This document shows, one piece after another, positions 32,900 through 44,429 of a DNA stretch of 64,000 nt (position 1 is its first letter; every line of letters begins with the position of its first letter). Position numbers and translations under genes: made by a program. Origin of the DNA: Paguma larvata (taxonomy: Eukaryota > Chordata > Mammalia > Carnivora > Viverridae); the NCBI GenBank assembly GCA_030068075.1, contig CM057835.1, forward strand, positions 21,539,957-21,603,956, in the 5' to 3' direction. A model generated the notes under the pieces. The model saw only the letters and a program-made list of their open reading frames with translations, did not search any database and was not told the DNA's origin.

Positions 32900-35800
32900 C
32901 AGAACTGGGGAGATGAGACTGAAGTTCGTATCTGCTGACTTCCAATTCGGAGAAGAAAAAAAAAAAAAGTCATGGCTTCCTAATCACCCTAATAGAATCA
33001 GGATACAAAGTAGCAAAAGATTAAAACATATGAAATTTTCTACCACCTCAAACCTCAAGGGGCCTATCTTTTTTATCCTTCATGTACCACCAAATGCAAC
33101 TATTTTGCCATATTGAATGCGATTACAGCCTTTGGGAAATTCACAACAAAGACTACATCTCAGTTGTTGTTTTCCCTGAACCACTGATATTCTGAGTAGA
33201 AAATTCATGAATGATAGAAAACATCTGAAATGAGCAACAACTATCTCGCAGTTCTTCCTCCTAAAGGCACTTAGATAGTGAGAGTGATACCATCAGACTT
33301 GTCATCGGTGCTGCCGTTACAGTCAAATCTTGGATGGGGAGAGGGTAGAGACTGAATACAGTCTACTCACTATGTCAGAGAAAATTACTGAACAAACCTC
33401 TTCAGGTGCCATGGCAATACCCATGGCCACATGGAATTTCTAAACATGATACCCCCAGCATGAAGCCGACCCTAACCTAACAGCTGCACAGTTGGCTAAG
33501 GGATGGGGTAACAGGGCATGCTTTTAGCCAGCTTGTGTTCTAAGAGCTCTGAGGCTCATGGCGATAAAGTTAGCCCACAAATCATATACCCTGTCCTCCT
33601 CACCAGATTCTGGAACTGACATTTCCTGATTCCATATTTGCATGGAATATTTTACTCATGCCATATTGTAATTCTGTGAATTCGTTTTCCCTTAAAGTTG
33701 ATACTTAGGGAAAAACACTACATTCATTCTGTTAATTATTTATTCATTTATTCAAGCACATGTAACAAACTCCACATGATTTGGTCCCATCCTAAGCATG
33801 GGCATGTCACCATATTTCCCATGCCCTGGAAGGGTCCCTTTTTAAGACCCTCATCTTTCATATAGTTGATAACATATTTTCAAGACCATGGGGAACATGG
33901 TAGAACAAGAAGGAGTGAGAGATGTCACTGAAGTTGAAAAAAAGACTGACTCTATAGACCATCTTTTGATAATCAAGGTACTCAGGGAGAGTTGAGACCC
34001 TCATTATATCAGAAAAGAAGAGGGGAAAATCTCACCAATTCATTCTCCCTCTCAAACAATTATGTACTGTTTCTTACAATAGGTCAGCTCTGATTCAGAC
34101 ACATTATTCAATGAGGCAGAAATAAATTAATATTCTTTCCAAAGTTAAAAGATGAAAGAGAGTCACAGCAAACAATTTTTAGGAAACTCAGCATTTCTGG
34201 ATCAAGTAAAAATCTTGGGTCTTTTTTGAGCACCGAGAGCATTTCGGATGGTTCAAAAGCCGGCTGTTGTAAGGAGGCTGAAGGACTTTGCACTATTGAG
34301 ATGGTTTTAGAGAGTAAGGAAATGTACTCATTCCCTAAAATCAGTGTTTTCTGTTTTTTGTTTTTTGTTTTTTTTTCCCAAATGTCTATTTGGCTTTGGG
34401 ATTTGGAGAAAGCTTTGCTAAAATTCTGTCTTAAGATAAAACTTCAAAGAGTCCATCTTGTTTCTCTCAAAACACATGCATACACTAGGGCAACAGTTAG
34501 AGCCATTCATGGCTTGTTGGTGCTCACGGGTGCCTCCTATTTCTCAGCTGATCCTTCCCCTTAATTTCTAACTGTGTTATCACTTCCTAAAGGATTTTAT
34601 TAGATTAAATGATTCATTTCCTGGTAGTAGAAGTGGAGTAACACAAGACACCCAGTTCAACCTAGGCCTTCTTAAACTTGATGAGTGGTACCTAGGCCTT
34701 GATTTCTACCTTTATTCCAGAATTAGATTAAATTTCACAGAGCTAAGTAAGGTAGGTGACCTTATTGTATGAGTATGAATTCAAATTAAAAAGAAAACTG
34801 AAAGCAGATGATACCCTTTAATCATAATGAAGAAAAATACAGGAAAATATAAGAAGGTGCCTGTTACATTCAAAATAGATTCTCAATCATCCTTCCAAAA
34901 ATGTCTTCCAGAAGGCTTAAACAGCTGTTCTTCAATGGAATCTCTTGGATCAACAATTATATTTCATATTCAATTTTATGTTTAGTAGTATGGCATTTGC
35001 AATTTCTCTACTTAACAATGTACTTATATCTTTTATCTTATATCCTTTAAACTCTGTAGTCGAGATCCTTATTCTGAACACTGAATTAATATATTTGTGG
35101 CAGTGTGAAGGTACTTTCAGATGAAAGCTTCAAACAAATAAAAAACAAAAAGTGTTATTTCTTGATACATGCATACACTAAAGTATGTTCACACACGTGT
35201 TTTAAAATAATTGTCACGACTTAATGAATATAGTCTTCAGAGTGTGAAGCATCCTTCAAATTATACACATATATCTAATAAAGAAGCGGGATCGTGCAGG
35301 ATTTTGAAGCCTTTCTATTCCACTATTCATCTATTAATCTAAACAAGACAGCTGCCCAGAGAATTCCTTAATAAATGTGATCTATTTCTTTTCCTTCCTT
35401 CCTTCACTTCTTCCCTTCAGCCAAAAACTAGGCTGTCAGGTGGTAGCTCAAGCTTAACAGGACATCTGGAGCAGAGAGATGGAGCTAAATGAAATCCCTA
35501 ACAGTTAATCCCAAACTCTGAGACTGAATGTAAAGCCAAAAGACCCGATCAGTCTTGTTCCTTGTCCAGAATGAAGTAGCAACAGGACCTCTGTGCTCTG
35601 AAGTTACCCATACACTTAGATTCAGCACTCTGTGAGCCCTTGCTGAACTATGGGTTAAGTGTGGCATTAGCAGCTGAATCTACCCGGTCTCTCTAGAGGG
35701 GAAAAAAGACACAGAAAAACAACTAGAGCTAAAGAGAAGCACACAAATACATTCTAAGACAGTGAAGTAGGAAGAATTAATTGCAGTAGAAAGAATTAAG

Positions 35801-35955
35801 CAAAGCTTCATGTATCCCAGGTTATTTGACCTGGGTCTTGATATAAAAGTAGTATTTTGGGAGATAAGATCAGGCGTGGTAGTAGCATCAAGTTATGCAA
35901 ACAGAGGCTATAAATCAGATCATTTGGGACTAGAAGGGTCCACAAATGTCAACTC
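32900..35955. other. Mostly unassigned sequence
   Basis: No transposon or gene was recognised over about 3 kb apart from an A-run (32957-32968), a T-run (34343-34378), a CTTCC run near 35393-35402 and a small hairpin CCCAGGT-TATTTG-ACCTGGG at 35816-35835. A 112-codon frame (34226-34564) is not protein-like. Confidence 0.38.
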
Positions 35956-35959
35956 GCAA

Positions 35960-36105
35960 GCTCACTGCCTGAGAAATACTTGGGGAGCTGGCTGAAAATG
36001 TAGATTCTGTATTTTTCTCAAGCTGTAAGTGTGAGATGGGGCCAGGAGTCTGCTCCGCCATCAAGTTTGAGAGTAACCGCATGGTGGTAGGGAATATGAT
36101 AAAGT
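35960..36105 (+). mobile_element. MER5A-like hAT-Charlie fragment
   Basis: 'ctgagaaatacttggggagc', 'gctgaaaatgtagattctgt', 'gatggggccaggagtctgc' and 'aagtttgagagtaacc' follow MER5A order (imperfectly). Terminal repeats are only partly preserved. Confidence 0.5.
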
Positions 36106-36308
36106 GACTTTAAAAAGCCAGTTTGTATCAGCTCAAGAAGAGTGTTAGAAGTCCAAGGAGTTTGCATTTATTCTAAAGATTGAATAGTTTTTGATTACTC
36201 TAGTCCGTGATATTTTGACCTTAATAAAAATATTTGGTAAAGTCAGAATATTTCTACTTAGAAACAGATAAAGTAGTTTTAGAAGATCCTTATCATCAGG
36301 AACATTTA

Positions 36309-36532
36309 TTAATTTATTTTATTAAAAAAATTTTTAATGTTTATTTATTTTTGAGAGAGAGTCAGACAAAGCGCAAGCAGGGGAGGGGCAGAGACAGAGG
36401 GAGACATAGACTCTGAAGCAGGCTCCAGGCTCCGAGCTGTCAGCACAGAGCCCAACACGGGGCTCAAACTCACTGAGATCATGAACCGAGCTGGCGTCGG
36501 ACACTTAATCGACTGAGTCACCCAGGCGCCCC
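36309..36532 (-). mobile_element. Carnivore SINE (SINEC) with perfect 15-bp target duplication
   Basis: CATCAGGAACATTTA is exact at 36294-36308 and 36533-36547. The body is close to consensus: 'ttaatgtttatttatttttg' tail, GA tract, 'ggctcaaactcac' and head complement CACCCAGGCGCCCC with CpGs retained. One of the youngest insertions in the window. Confidence 0.98.
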
Positions 36533-36734
36533 CATCAGGAACATTTAAATACCATTTGTGAACCTAGGGATGAAAACTTCTGAGTCAAAGGTCACAGTTA
36601 CAGGGACATGCACACACACACAAGCAGGTTGTTCACTATATTAGCAGTAATATTTATATAACTACCTCCATAGTAAAGGCTTCCATCACCTATATGCAAT
36701 GATAGGGCCACTCCAGAGGTAAACAATGAGTTAT

Positions 36735-36895
36735 CTACCTAGAGATTTAAGGACCCTGGAGGACTCTTGTCTCTATCACTAACTTGGGCAAATTAAACCT
36801 CTCTGTGCTATAGTTCCCTGCTATATGAGAACACAGTAATAAAGTCTGATGAGTTGTCAAATGATCTGGCAAAAATCACAAGAAAGAGTAGGTAA
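36735..36895 (+). mobile_element. MIR SINE fragment
   Basis: 'cactaacttgggcaaattaa' and 'acctctctgtgctatagttc' are MIR core on the plus strand. The 3' part is decayed. Confidence 0.55.
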
Positions 36896-37039
36896 AAAGA
36901 CTTCATAGTATTAAATTCGGATATGTAAAACCCAATATTATACGGAGAGGCATAATTCAGTTAAGTGTTTCCAGGGAGTAATCTCTCACTCCTGAGTTCT
37001 AAGTAAATAACCCATTTTCAACCCTTCCTCAAAATATAT

Positions 37040-37460
37040 TTTTTAAAGAAACGTATAATGGACCAGAGCCTTCCTGAGACCGGTTGTTCTGCCAGAAGCC
37101 CGAGTCCCCGGGGCACCTTGCAGCTGATCCCTCGCTTCCCAGGGCCACAAAGAGGAGAGCAGATGCACAGAAGAAAGAATTGAGCAGCTTATCACTGAGA
37201 ATCTAATTTACAATAAAATATGACACGTGCCGACGTAAAGCCTCGGCTGGAGAAGAAACTTTCTCCAAAACCTATTTAACACAAATGTGCACATGTTGAA
37301 AATATTCCCAAGTTGTCAATCTTCCACTAAGGTTCCCATGGATGTTGGCTACCCCCCCCCAGCTGGGCCTCTCCCCTGCTGCTCACGTCCCCCCAGGAGA
37401 AAAAGTGTCAGTGACTTGCATATTGCTGATTTATGATCATACCCATAAATCATGTGGTGC
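37040..37460. other. Candidate conserved/CpG-retaining block
   Basis: No repeat family was recognised. About nine CpGs occur in the first 340 bp (GACCGG, CCCGAG, CCCCGGGG, CCTCGC, GTGCCGACGT, CTCGGC, CTCACGTCC). Later parts contain 'cttgcatattgctgatttat' and 'ccataaatcatgtg', AT-rich but non-repetitive. A C-run lies at 37353-37361. Regulatory function is inferred from composition only. Confidence 0.28.
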
Positions 37461-37734
37461 TAAATACTACTTTAAAACTATCTCTTCAAATCTTTTAAGT
37501 TCACATTAAGAAAAATGAAATCTATCCTCTTGACATAATTCAGGTTTTTTTTTTTTTCAAAGACACAAGCAGCCACGATTCTGCTCTCTGATCCTCTCTA
37601 TCATTTGACATGAACAGACTACTGTCATTTAATACTTGATAAATATCAGAGGCCAGAAGAGTCCAAATATTATCCTCCTAAATAAAGAAGTACATAACAA
37701 ATCATAGCCTTGGAATTGGAGTTGCCCAGTTCAT

Positions 37735-37865
37735 TCTCATAAAGCAATACAAAGTAGTTATTTTTAATTCCCATTTTCTAACTGAGAAATTCAGGCCCAA
37801 AGAGGTTAAGCAATTTGCTTAAGATGTCATAGTTAATCTTTGGCAGTGCCATAACTATGCCAGAT
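37735..37865 (-). mobile_element. MIR SINE
   Basis: 'cccattttctaactgagaaa', 'cccaaagaggttaagcaatt' and 'tttggcagtgccataac' are the reverse-complement MIR core. Confidence 0.78.
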
Positions 37866-38164
37866 AATGCCTGAAAGGAGGAAAGAAGGCAATAAAGAGA
37901 ACAGCAAAAGTCATTCCTTTCAGCCTGCTTTATCTACGTTACAGCTGATGTCCAAACTGAGTCTACACGGTTTTCTCTCATAGGAGATCTGATTTTCCAA
38001 GCTACCCAACCTAGGGAGATAACTCCATTCCCCCAGCAGGTGTCACTGTGGTGTGTGAAAGAGCATCGCATACCTGCCCCATAAATGATATTCTCTATTT
38101 CTCAGATTCGACCGCTCGTACATATAGAGAGCCAGTAGAATTATATGTTATAATTAGAACTTTA

Positions 38165-38280
38165 GATGTTTTTAAATCTAATTCCTCAGTTTATAGATTT
38201 AAAAAAAGGAATAAAAATATAACTCGTCCAAGGTCGCATATCTATAGGTAGTCAGGATTAGAATATGATTCCTCTGAATT
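38165..38280 (-). mobile_element. MIR-type fragment
   Basis: 'gtttatagatttaaaaaaag' and 'actcgtccaaggtcgcatat', followed by 'gtcaggattagaatatgat', read as an antisense MIR-like core. Confidence 0.5.
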
Positions 38281-38494
38281 CCCCTTTTGAGGACCACTCT
38301 TTCCTCAGCCTCTCAGTTCTGCCTTCTCTAATTTGTGTTCACCAGGTGACCAGTTATAACCAGTTCTAACTGGTTCCAGTGTCTAGGGTTCCTTTATCTG
38401 CAGGAAAGCCCTTTGCAAATCTTTCTGTTTTCCTTTTTTTTAAGAATGGAAGGAAAATTTATAGGAAGAAGCATTTTTAACATAGAAAAAAAAT

Positions 38495-38729
38495 AGGGGC
38501 TCCTGAATGGCTCAATTAATTCCAGCTCTTGATTTCGGTTCAGGTCATGATCTCATGGTTTGTGGGATCGAGCCCCAAGTTGAGCTTTGTGCTGACAGCA
38601 AGAAGACTGCTTGGGATTCTCTCTCTTCCTCTCTTCTCTACTCTCTCTCTTCCTCCCCTTATACTCATGCCCACATGCATGCTCTCTCTCTCTCTTTCTC
38701 TCTCAAAAAATAAACATTTAAAAAATAAA
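38495..38729 (+). mobile_element. Carnivore SINE (SINEC)
   Basis: Head GGGGCTCCTGAATGGCTCAA, B-box-like GGATCGAGCCCC, extended CT tract and 'aaaaaataaacatttaaaaa' tail. Target duplication ATAGAAAAAAA(A)T flanks it (38482-38494 and 38730-38741). Confidence 0.96.
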
Positions 38730-38839
38730 ATAGAAAAAAATTGCACTGAGACTTTATGTTCCTTCTCTAAAATATTTCCTCAAATAATCTCATATCTAGA
38801 ATATTAAGGAATTCTATAGCCAGAGGATAGTGATCCATA

Positions 38840-40185
38840 TAACCTGTATTTATTTTTTTAACTACTAACTAAACTACAGATTTTATTTGGATTGATCAGT
38901 TTTTATATGAATGTCTTTTTTTCTATCAGATTCCACACTGCATGTAGTTGGCATGCCTCCTTAGTCTCCACTGGTCTATGATAGGTTCTTAGTCTTTCTT
39001 TTCTATAACCTCGACAATTTAGAGAAGTATTGGTTAGGTATTTTGTAGAATGCCCCTCAACTCAACCGATGTCTTTCTTGTGACTAGATAGATTTGGGGG
39101 AAATATCACACAGGTGAAGTTCTGTCTTCATCACATCTACATCAGGGGTATATGCGATTAACACAACTTATTACTGATGATGTTAGCTTTTGTCACTTCC
39201 TTTAAGCTAGTAGCTGCCAGGGTTTCCCACAGTGAAGTTACTAACATTCTCTTTTCCATACTCTACTGTTTGGATGAGCATAACTGAGTCCAGCCCATAC
39301 TTATATTATTTGGGATACTTTTATAAGAAGGATCTTTGACTCCTCCCACATTTATTTATTGTTAATTTATATCACATTGTACTCATGTACATATGTTTAT
39401 ATACTTTGGGCTATATACCCCATTTGAGTTACAATCCTACACCACACCATTTGTTGTGTTGCCCAAATCTTCTCAGTTCTGGCAGAGCGAGCTCTTTCAC
39501 ATTGTCTCCAGTGTCCCTTTGACATCCTTTTATTTTTAGCACTTCTTTGCTTTCTGGCACTATTAGATGCTCCAGGCTCAACTTCTACTTTCCTTGCCCC
39601 AGCTTTAAAAATCAGTTATTTCTGGGGCACCTGGGTGGCTCAGTCGGTTGAGCATCTGACTTCGGCTCGGGTCATGATCTCGCAGTCTCTGAGTTCGAGC
39701 CCCGTGTCGGGCTCTGTGCTGTCAGCTCAGAGCCTGGAGCCTGCTTCAGATTCTGTGTCTCCCTCTTTCTCTGCCCCTCTCCCACTCATGCTCTGTCTCT
39801 GTCTCAAAAATAAATAAACTAAAAAAAAAATCAGTTATTTCTAAAAGGAGCTCTGATTCTTTTCATTAGATCATGGTTTTTAGAAGCCAAAATCAAGGTG
39901 CTAGATGTGGTTATTGCTCCTGGTATGTCCCTGGTTCTGGTCCCTCTCAGTGGACTGAGCTAGGACATTTATGAATGCACCATGGTCCATGTATACACAC
40001 TTACACAATTACGTACGAATTTATCTTTGTCTATGTTAAACTAATCAAAATTCTATAGTTATAGCTCTGATTCTAGTATGATACCACAGGTTTCTTTCCA
40101 GCCTAGTCCTCTTAATCATCTGTAACTTCTCTAGCAGTAGGAAATCTGACTCTCACCACACACGATCCAATTATTTAGCAATATC
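38840..40185 (+). mobile_element. L1M-type 3' UTR, interrupted by a SINE
   Basis: A long, ordered match to the well-known L1M 3' UTR. Strings in order include 'ggcatgcctccttagtctcc', 'ggtctatgataggttcttag', 'aggtattttgtagaatgccc', 'acttattactgatgatgtta', 'ctttctggcactattagatg', 'ctccaggctcaacttctact' and, after the SINE at 39624-39825, 'aaggagctctgattctttt' and 'ctctcagtggactgagctag'. No ORF2 remains, so the copy is 5'-truncated in the UTR or its upstream part is lost. Confidence 0.85.
39624..39825 (+). mobile_element. Carnivore SINE (SINEC), youngest-looking copy, perfect 17-bp target duplication
   Basis: AAAAATCAGTTATTTCT is exact at 39607-39623 and 39826-39842. The copy is near consensus with CpGs intact (GTCGGTTGAGC, TTCGGCTCGGG, GAGTTCGAGCCCCG), and both the A-box-like TGGCTCAGTCGG and the B-box GTTCGAGCC look usable. 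The tail is 'aaaaataaataaact' plus A-run. It sits inside an L1M 3' UTR. Confidence 0.98.
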
Positions 40186-40189
40186 TTCC

Positions 40190-40572
40190 TGTTAAGGTCT
40201 GAATTGTATTCCTTACATCAAATTCACATGTTGATGTATTAACCCTCAGTACCTCAGAATGTGACCTTATTTGGAAATACTGGTCTTTAAAGAGATGATT
40301 GACTTAAATGAGATTGTTAGGGTGGACTCTAATCCCATAGGATCAGGGTCCTCATAAGAAGAGGGAATGGGGACATAGGCACTGACAGAGCAAAGACCAT
40401 ATGAAGACACAGGGAAAATAGCCAAGGAGAGAGGCCTCAGAAGAAACCAACCTGCTGACATCTCAATCTCGAGCTTATATTCTCCAGAACTGTGAGAAAA
40501 GATTTTGTTGTTGCTGTTTAAGTCACCTAGACTGTGGTACTTTGTTCTTGACAGTCCTAGTGAGTCAATGCA
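40190..40572 (+). mobile_element. MLT1-type LTR (ERVL-MaLR)
   Basis: 'tgttaaggtctgaattgtat', 'cagtacctcagaatgtgacc', 'ttatttggaaatactggtct', 'tcctcataagaagagggaat', 'gaccatatgaagacacaggg', 'gccaaggagagaggcctcag' and 'gtcacctagactgtggtact' give a nearly complete LTR close to the MLT1A consensus. The 118-codon antisense frame (40267-40623) is an artefact of it. No coding region is attached. Confidence 0.9.
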
Positions 40573-40574
40573 GA

Positions 40575-41500
40575 GACCCTGTATAGAAAGGAAGGTTGAC
40601 ACAACAGAGAGAGGATAAGTCACTTGTATAAGGTCACAACTAATAGGAGCACCAAAGCCTTCTGGCTTCGAGGCCAGAGAAGCTTTTTTCTACAAGGGCA
40701 CATTTCTAACATCTCTCTCCGCCCCTGCAACCACACTGGGCATTTTTGGTCTCTGGTCTTATAAACTTGATTTACTCACCTAAAATTCATGCGGTAAAGC
40801 TATAGGTACCTTTCCATTCTGAATTTAGAGATAGGGTAAATAAAAATGGCCTCTAAAAAGTAAGCTACAAATCAGCTCAGAATCCAGCTATTTAACAAAA
40901 AAGCTGCTCTGGAACTTCTGTATGGCAGAGGTTTATAAGGCACCAGTCTGGTTATTGGGCAGGCTAGGGACCTTCCATGGAAGTTTTATTTGCAGCAACT
41001 TACATTGTACAGGAAAAAAAAATGTAGTGCTTTTCTCTACATTTGATGCACGATTGAAAAATAAAATGGCATTACCCTGTGAATGAATGTTATTGTTTTC
41101 TGTTTAGATTACCTGAAGGAGGGGCTGATACCTTCTTCCCAAGGTCCCTGTTGGGATTGGTATTGCTTCCCAAACTACTATCCATCCCCACAAGCCCCCA
41201 TCACTAACAGTGAATTCTTGATAGCATAGCAATTGCAGGAATTTTTAATATGTACATTTAGGAATAGAGGAAAGATTTAGTGTTTGGAATAAAAATAATC
41301 ACTAAAAAAAAAAAACAAATTTTTTAAGGTAGAATTTTCCAACCCTTCCATTCTTCTTCTCCCTAAAGTAACTGATGTAAAAGATGAGGTTGGTTATACA
41401 TAAACACACCTTAATGAGGTCGAAATTATACCTGAACACAAAAGGAATCTATCCTGGAAAGGGTGGGAGTGAGTGGTCAAAAGCGGGAGAAGAGGGTGTC
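40575..41500. other. Unassigned sequence between two MLT1 LTRs
   Basis: Nothing recognisable as the internal region of a MaLR element. No repeat or exon called. Confidence 0.4.
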
Positions 41501-41503
41501 GTA

Positions 41504-41942
41504 TGTGAAACTGTGCCCCCACCCCCCCGAAAATGATATGCCCAAATCCTAACTCTGGTACCTGTGAATGTAACCTTATTTGAAAATAGAGCCCAAAGAT
41601 GTAATTACATTACGATGAAGTCAGAGTGTATTAGGATGGGCCCTGAATCAATGACTGGTGTCCTTAGTGGAGAGGATTCACATGGAGGGAAAAAGGTTCT
41701 GTGACTATTGAGTCCAACGTAGTAACGATTTGGCTACAAATGAAGAAATGCCGAAGACTGATGGGAACCACCAGAATTGAAAAGAAGCAAGAAAAGCTTC
41801 TTTCCTGGACACATCAAAGGGAGCATGGCCTTGCTGACATCTTTCATCTTTCTAACTTCCAGAACTAAGAAAATACATTTCTGCCTCCTTTAAGCCATGT
41901 AGTTTTCAGTATTTTATAAAGCCAGCTCTAGGAAACTGGTAC
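41504..41942 (+). mobile_element. MLT1-type LTR (ERVL-MaLR), older subfamily
   Basis: Starts 'tgtgaaactgtgcccccac', contains 'gtgaatgtaaccttatttga', 'agatgtaattacattacgat', 'gactggtgtccttagtggag', 'aacttccagaactaagaaaa' and 'taagccatgtagttttcagt', and ends near 'aaactggtaca'. More diverged than the copy at 40190 and not its LTR partner. Confidence 0.85.
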
Positions 41943-41944
41943 AG

Positions 41945-42580
41945 AGAGTTTTGGAAGTAAATTTCTATTGAGAGAGGAAGTGAATATTGGCCAGGGGACT
42001 GATGCTCCTGGCAAGATGATCTCTGAAGAGGAAAAATGGCCTCACTCCCACTCCCACCCTTATCCCAAGCCAAGGGATGCCCCTTACATTCATCTAGACA
42101 ACTTTCTCCATGAGACCATGGGCATCACCAAGTTTTTAACGCCTGCCTAAAGGGGGAAATGAATGGGCTAGTTATGCCAACAGATATTCTAAGGGGCCTG
42201 GTTGTGACCTTTCTCATACAAATTAATAAAGCTGTACATTTTGCTAATACAAATACGCCCTCGAGAGAGAGACCTGCTTGTGTGCTAGCTAAGTCAAGTT
42301 TGGGAGCCTACAAAACTCTGATTGCTGACATCAGTACATAATTCACCGCCCTGAGAAGTCTTTTAGGAGACAACCGCCAGCCCTTCTCACTAAGGTACCA
42401 TGCCACCACTTAACTCTTTTTGTTTGTTTTTTTTTTTTAAAGAACTTCTACAGAAGTGATTTCACCTCCTTCTGACTCCTTCTAGTACTTTTTCTTTAAT
42501 TAATTGATTTTGTTTCATTGTATACTTTGATTTATACTTTGTACTTATTTTCAAAGAGCCTGAGCTTCATCTTTGTCATT
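41945..42580. other. Unassigned sequence
   Basis: Two 60-codon frames have no recognisable content. A T-run lies near 42427-42439. Confidence 0.4.
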
Positions 42581-42584
42581 TAAC

Positions 42585-42725
42585 TACTTGTCTTACCTTG
42601 GACATAACGCTGAGTCTCTCAGAATCTTAACCCCTCGGTTGATAAAATGAGTACAATAGTGACTGCTCTGCCCATCTCCCTTCGTACTTACAGGGATCGA
42701 TAAATTACTTTATGTGAAAATACCG
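42585..42725 (+). mobile_element. MIR SINE fragment
   Basis: 'ctgagtctctcagaatctta', 'ggttgataaaatgagtacaa' and 'ctttatgtgaaaataccg' give a decayed MIR 3' half. Confidence 0.62.
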
Positions 42726-42874
42726 TTAAAATAAAAAAAAATTAAAGAAGGAAATATACTCTAGTATTATCGCTATAATTATTATCACTATTAACTTGAT
42801 TTTTCAGCCACTCTATTTTTGCAATTTTGTTAATAACAAAGGAGGACAGTTCGGGCAATATGTTCTCAGCCTCT

Positions 42875-43095
42875 TCATGTATGTAAAGCAGGCTTCTCCT
42901 TCAAGCCCCAACTCAACCTCTGCCATGGAGCCCCCACTTCCCCCTCAATCCTCTCCTTACAGTGCAGAATCCTAAGGTAGGTATCTGTACCTGTGTTATT
43001 TTTTGCACTCAGCTGTTAAGTCCTTACGGGAAGAATCCAAGTCTTATCTCTTGATAGCCCCACAACATTCACACAGTATTCCCAGATATGTTGAC
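42875..43095 (+). mobile_element. L2 LINE 3' end
   Basis: 'cttctccttcaagccccaac', 'ctgttaagtccttacgggaa', 'cagtattcccagatatgttg' follow the L2 end. Its tail is probably interrupted by the LTR that follows, since a 'gactgaatgaatctg' L2-tail-like string resumes at about 43580. Confidence 0.65.
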
Positions 43096-43573
43096 TGACT
43101 TAAAGCAATAAACATTTATTTTCTCACACACTTTATGAGAGTCAGGAATCTGAGTATGGCTTAGCCCAGTATTTGTGGCACATGGTCTTTCCTGAAGCTG
43201 CAGTCAAGATGTCAGTTGGAATGATAGTCGTCTGAAGGCTTGACTGAACTAGAAGATCTGTTTCCAAGCTCACTCACATCGTTGCTGGCAGAAAGCCTCA
43301 GTTCCCTAGCATATGGGCTCTCCATAGGGCAACTCCCAACATGGAACCTGGAGGCCCCCAGAGAGAGTGATTCCAGAAATTGAAAGAGAGAGAGACGTCA
43401 CACTGCTTTGTATAACCTAATCTCTGAGTCGTACACCATCGTTTCTGCATGATTCAATTCATTAGGAGTGAGTTATAAAGTCCAGCTCACACTCAACAGG
43501 AAGAAATTATACAAGTGTGTCAATACCAGGAGGCGGAGATAACTGGGGGTCATCTTGGAGACTGGCTACCACA
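43095..43573 (-). mobile_element. MLT1-type LTR (MaLR; MLT1C/D-like)
   Basis: In reverse orientation: 'ataaacatttattttctcac', 'gtcaggaatctgagtatggc', 'gcagtcaagatgtcagttgg', 'ctgaaggcttgactgaacta', 'ccaagctcactcacatcgtt', 'ggctctccatagggcaactc', 'aataccaggaggcggagata' and 'catcttggagactggctacc'. Near full length. Subfamily letter is uncertain. Confidence 0.8.
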
Positions 43574-43574
43574 A

Positions 43575-44035
43575 TGACCGACTGAATGAATCTGTCATGT
43601 TTATCTTTAATTTACTCTCCACTCAGGGCTTTTTACTTCTTCAGTCAAAACAGACTTAATTCTACTTTTGCTAGAATGTGCTCAGGAGGGGGAATGCAAA
43701 CCAATCATTAACCTTTATCTGATTCAGAAAAGATGGCACAATAAAGAAGCCTGAAGCAAAATTAATTATCCAATCATTGCTCATTCTACCCTCACCTCTA
43801 GTATTATGCATATATACATGTCTGAATAAACTTTTACCCAGGTAACAAAATCTTTTTAGCAAACTGTAACAATAAAATCAGTAAATATATGCAAACTGAA
43901 ATAAGACAATTTCTTTTTATATTTTCTAATTTATATTTTCCATTTCCTATATCAAATCCAGACTCCTCAACCTTCTTCTCCCATTGAGGAGCCACGCTGT
44001 ATTTATTAAGCCCCTACAACATGCGAAGCACTGTC
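43575..44035. other. Unassigned sequence
   Basis: After a short L2-tail-like stretch, nothing was recognised. 'tttattaagcccctacaaca' just before the next SINE resembles an old repeat of the 'gcacctactatgtgcc' class. Confidence 0.4.
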
Positions 44036-44037
44036 TT

Positions 44038-44245
44038 TTTTTTTTTTTTTAATGTTTATTTATTTTTGAGAGAGAAAAAAAGAGACAGAAAGAGAGAGCG
44101 GGATAAAGAGAGAGAGGGAGACACAGAATCTGAAGCAGGCTCCAGGCTCCAAGCCCAGAGGCTGACGCAAGGATTATGACATGAGATCATGACCTGAGGC
44201 GAAGTCAGACTCTGAACCAAAGGAGCCACCCAGGTGCCCATAGGG
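44038..44245 (-). mobile_element. Carnivore SINE (SINEC), diverged
   Basis: T-run and 'aatgtttatttatttttgag' tail complement, GA tract and head complement GGAGCCACCCAGGTGCCC. The B-box region has a deletion/rearrangement (44140-44190). ACTGTCTT at 44030-44037 and 44246-44253 is a short target duplication. Confidence 0.95.
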
Positions 44246-44429
44246 ACTGTCTTGAGGTTGAAGCTGAGGAAGAGGCACAAGGTACCTCCTCTTATTTAGT
44301 TTATAGAAGGACAAACAAGTAGTACAAGCATTCTTTTGAATCTGATCCATTAATTTAAGTGATCTCATTCCACCTTTATTCTCATTGACTATGAATTCTT
44401 TCATGCTTCTCTCCATTTACCCAAAGCCT

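Noticed and set aside
38032..38055. CTCF-like or E-box site (CCAGCAGGTGTCACTG)
   Set aside because: The match to the CTCF core is poor beyond CAGCAGGTG, and a single E-box is too common to call.
39624..39825. tRNA gene call on SINE heads
   Set aside because: The head is tRNA-derived with A/B boxes but lacks a complete cloverleaf and continues into CT-rich and A-tail sequence, so it is a SINE, not a tRNA gene. The same applies to the other 17 copies.
40267..40623. 118-codon antisense open frame
   Set aside because: Lies antisense over an MLT1 LTR; no viral or cellular gene.
40190..41942. Two plus-strand MLT1 LTRs 930 bp apart as one provirus
   Set aside because: The LTRs belong to differently diverged subfamilies and the sequence between them shows no internal retroviral region.
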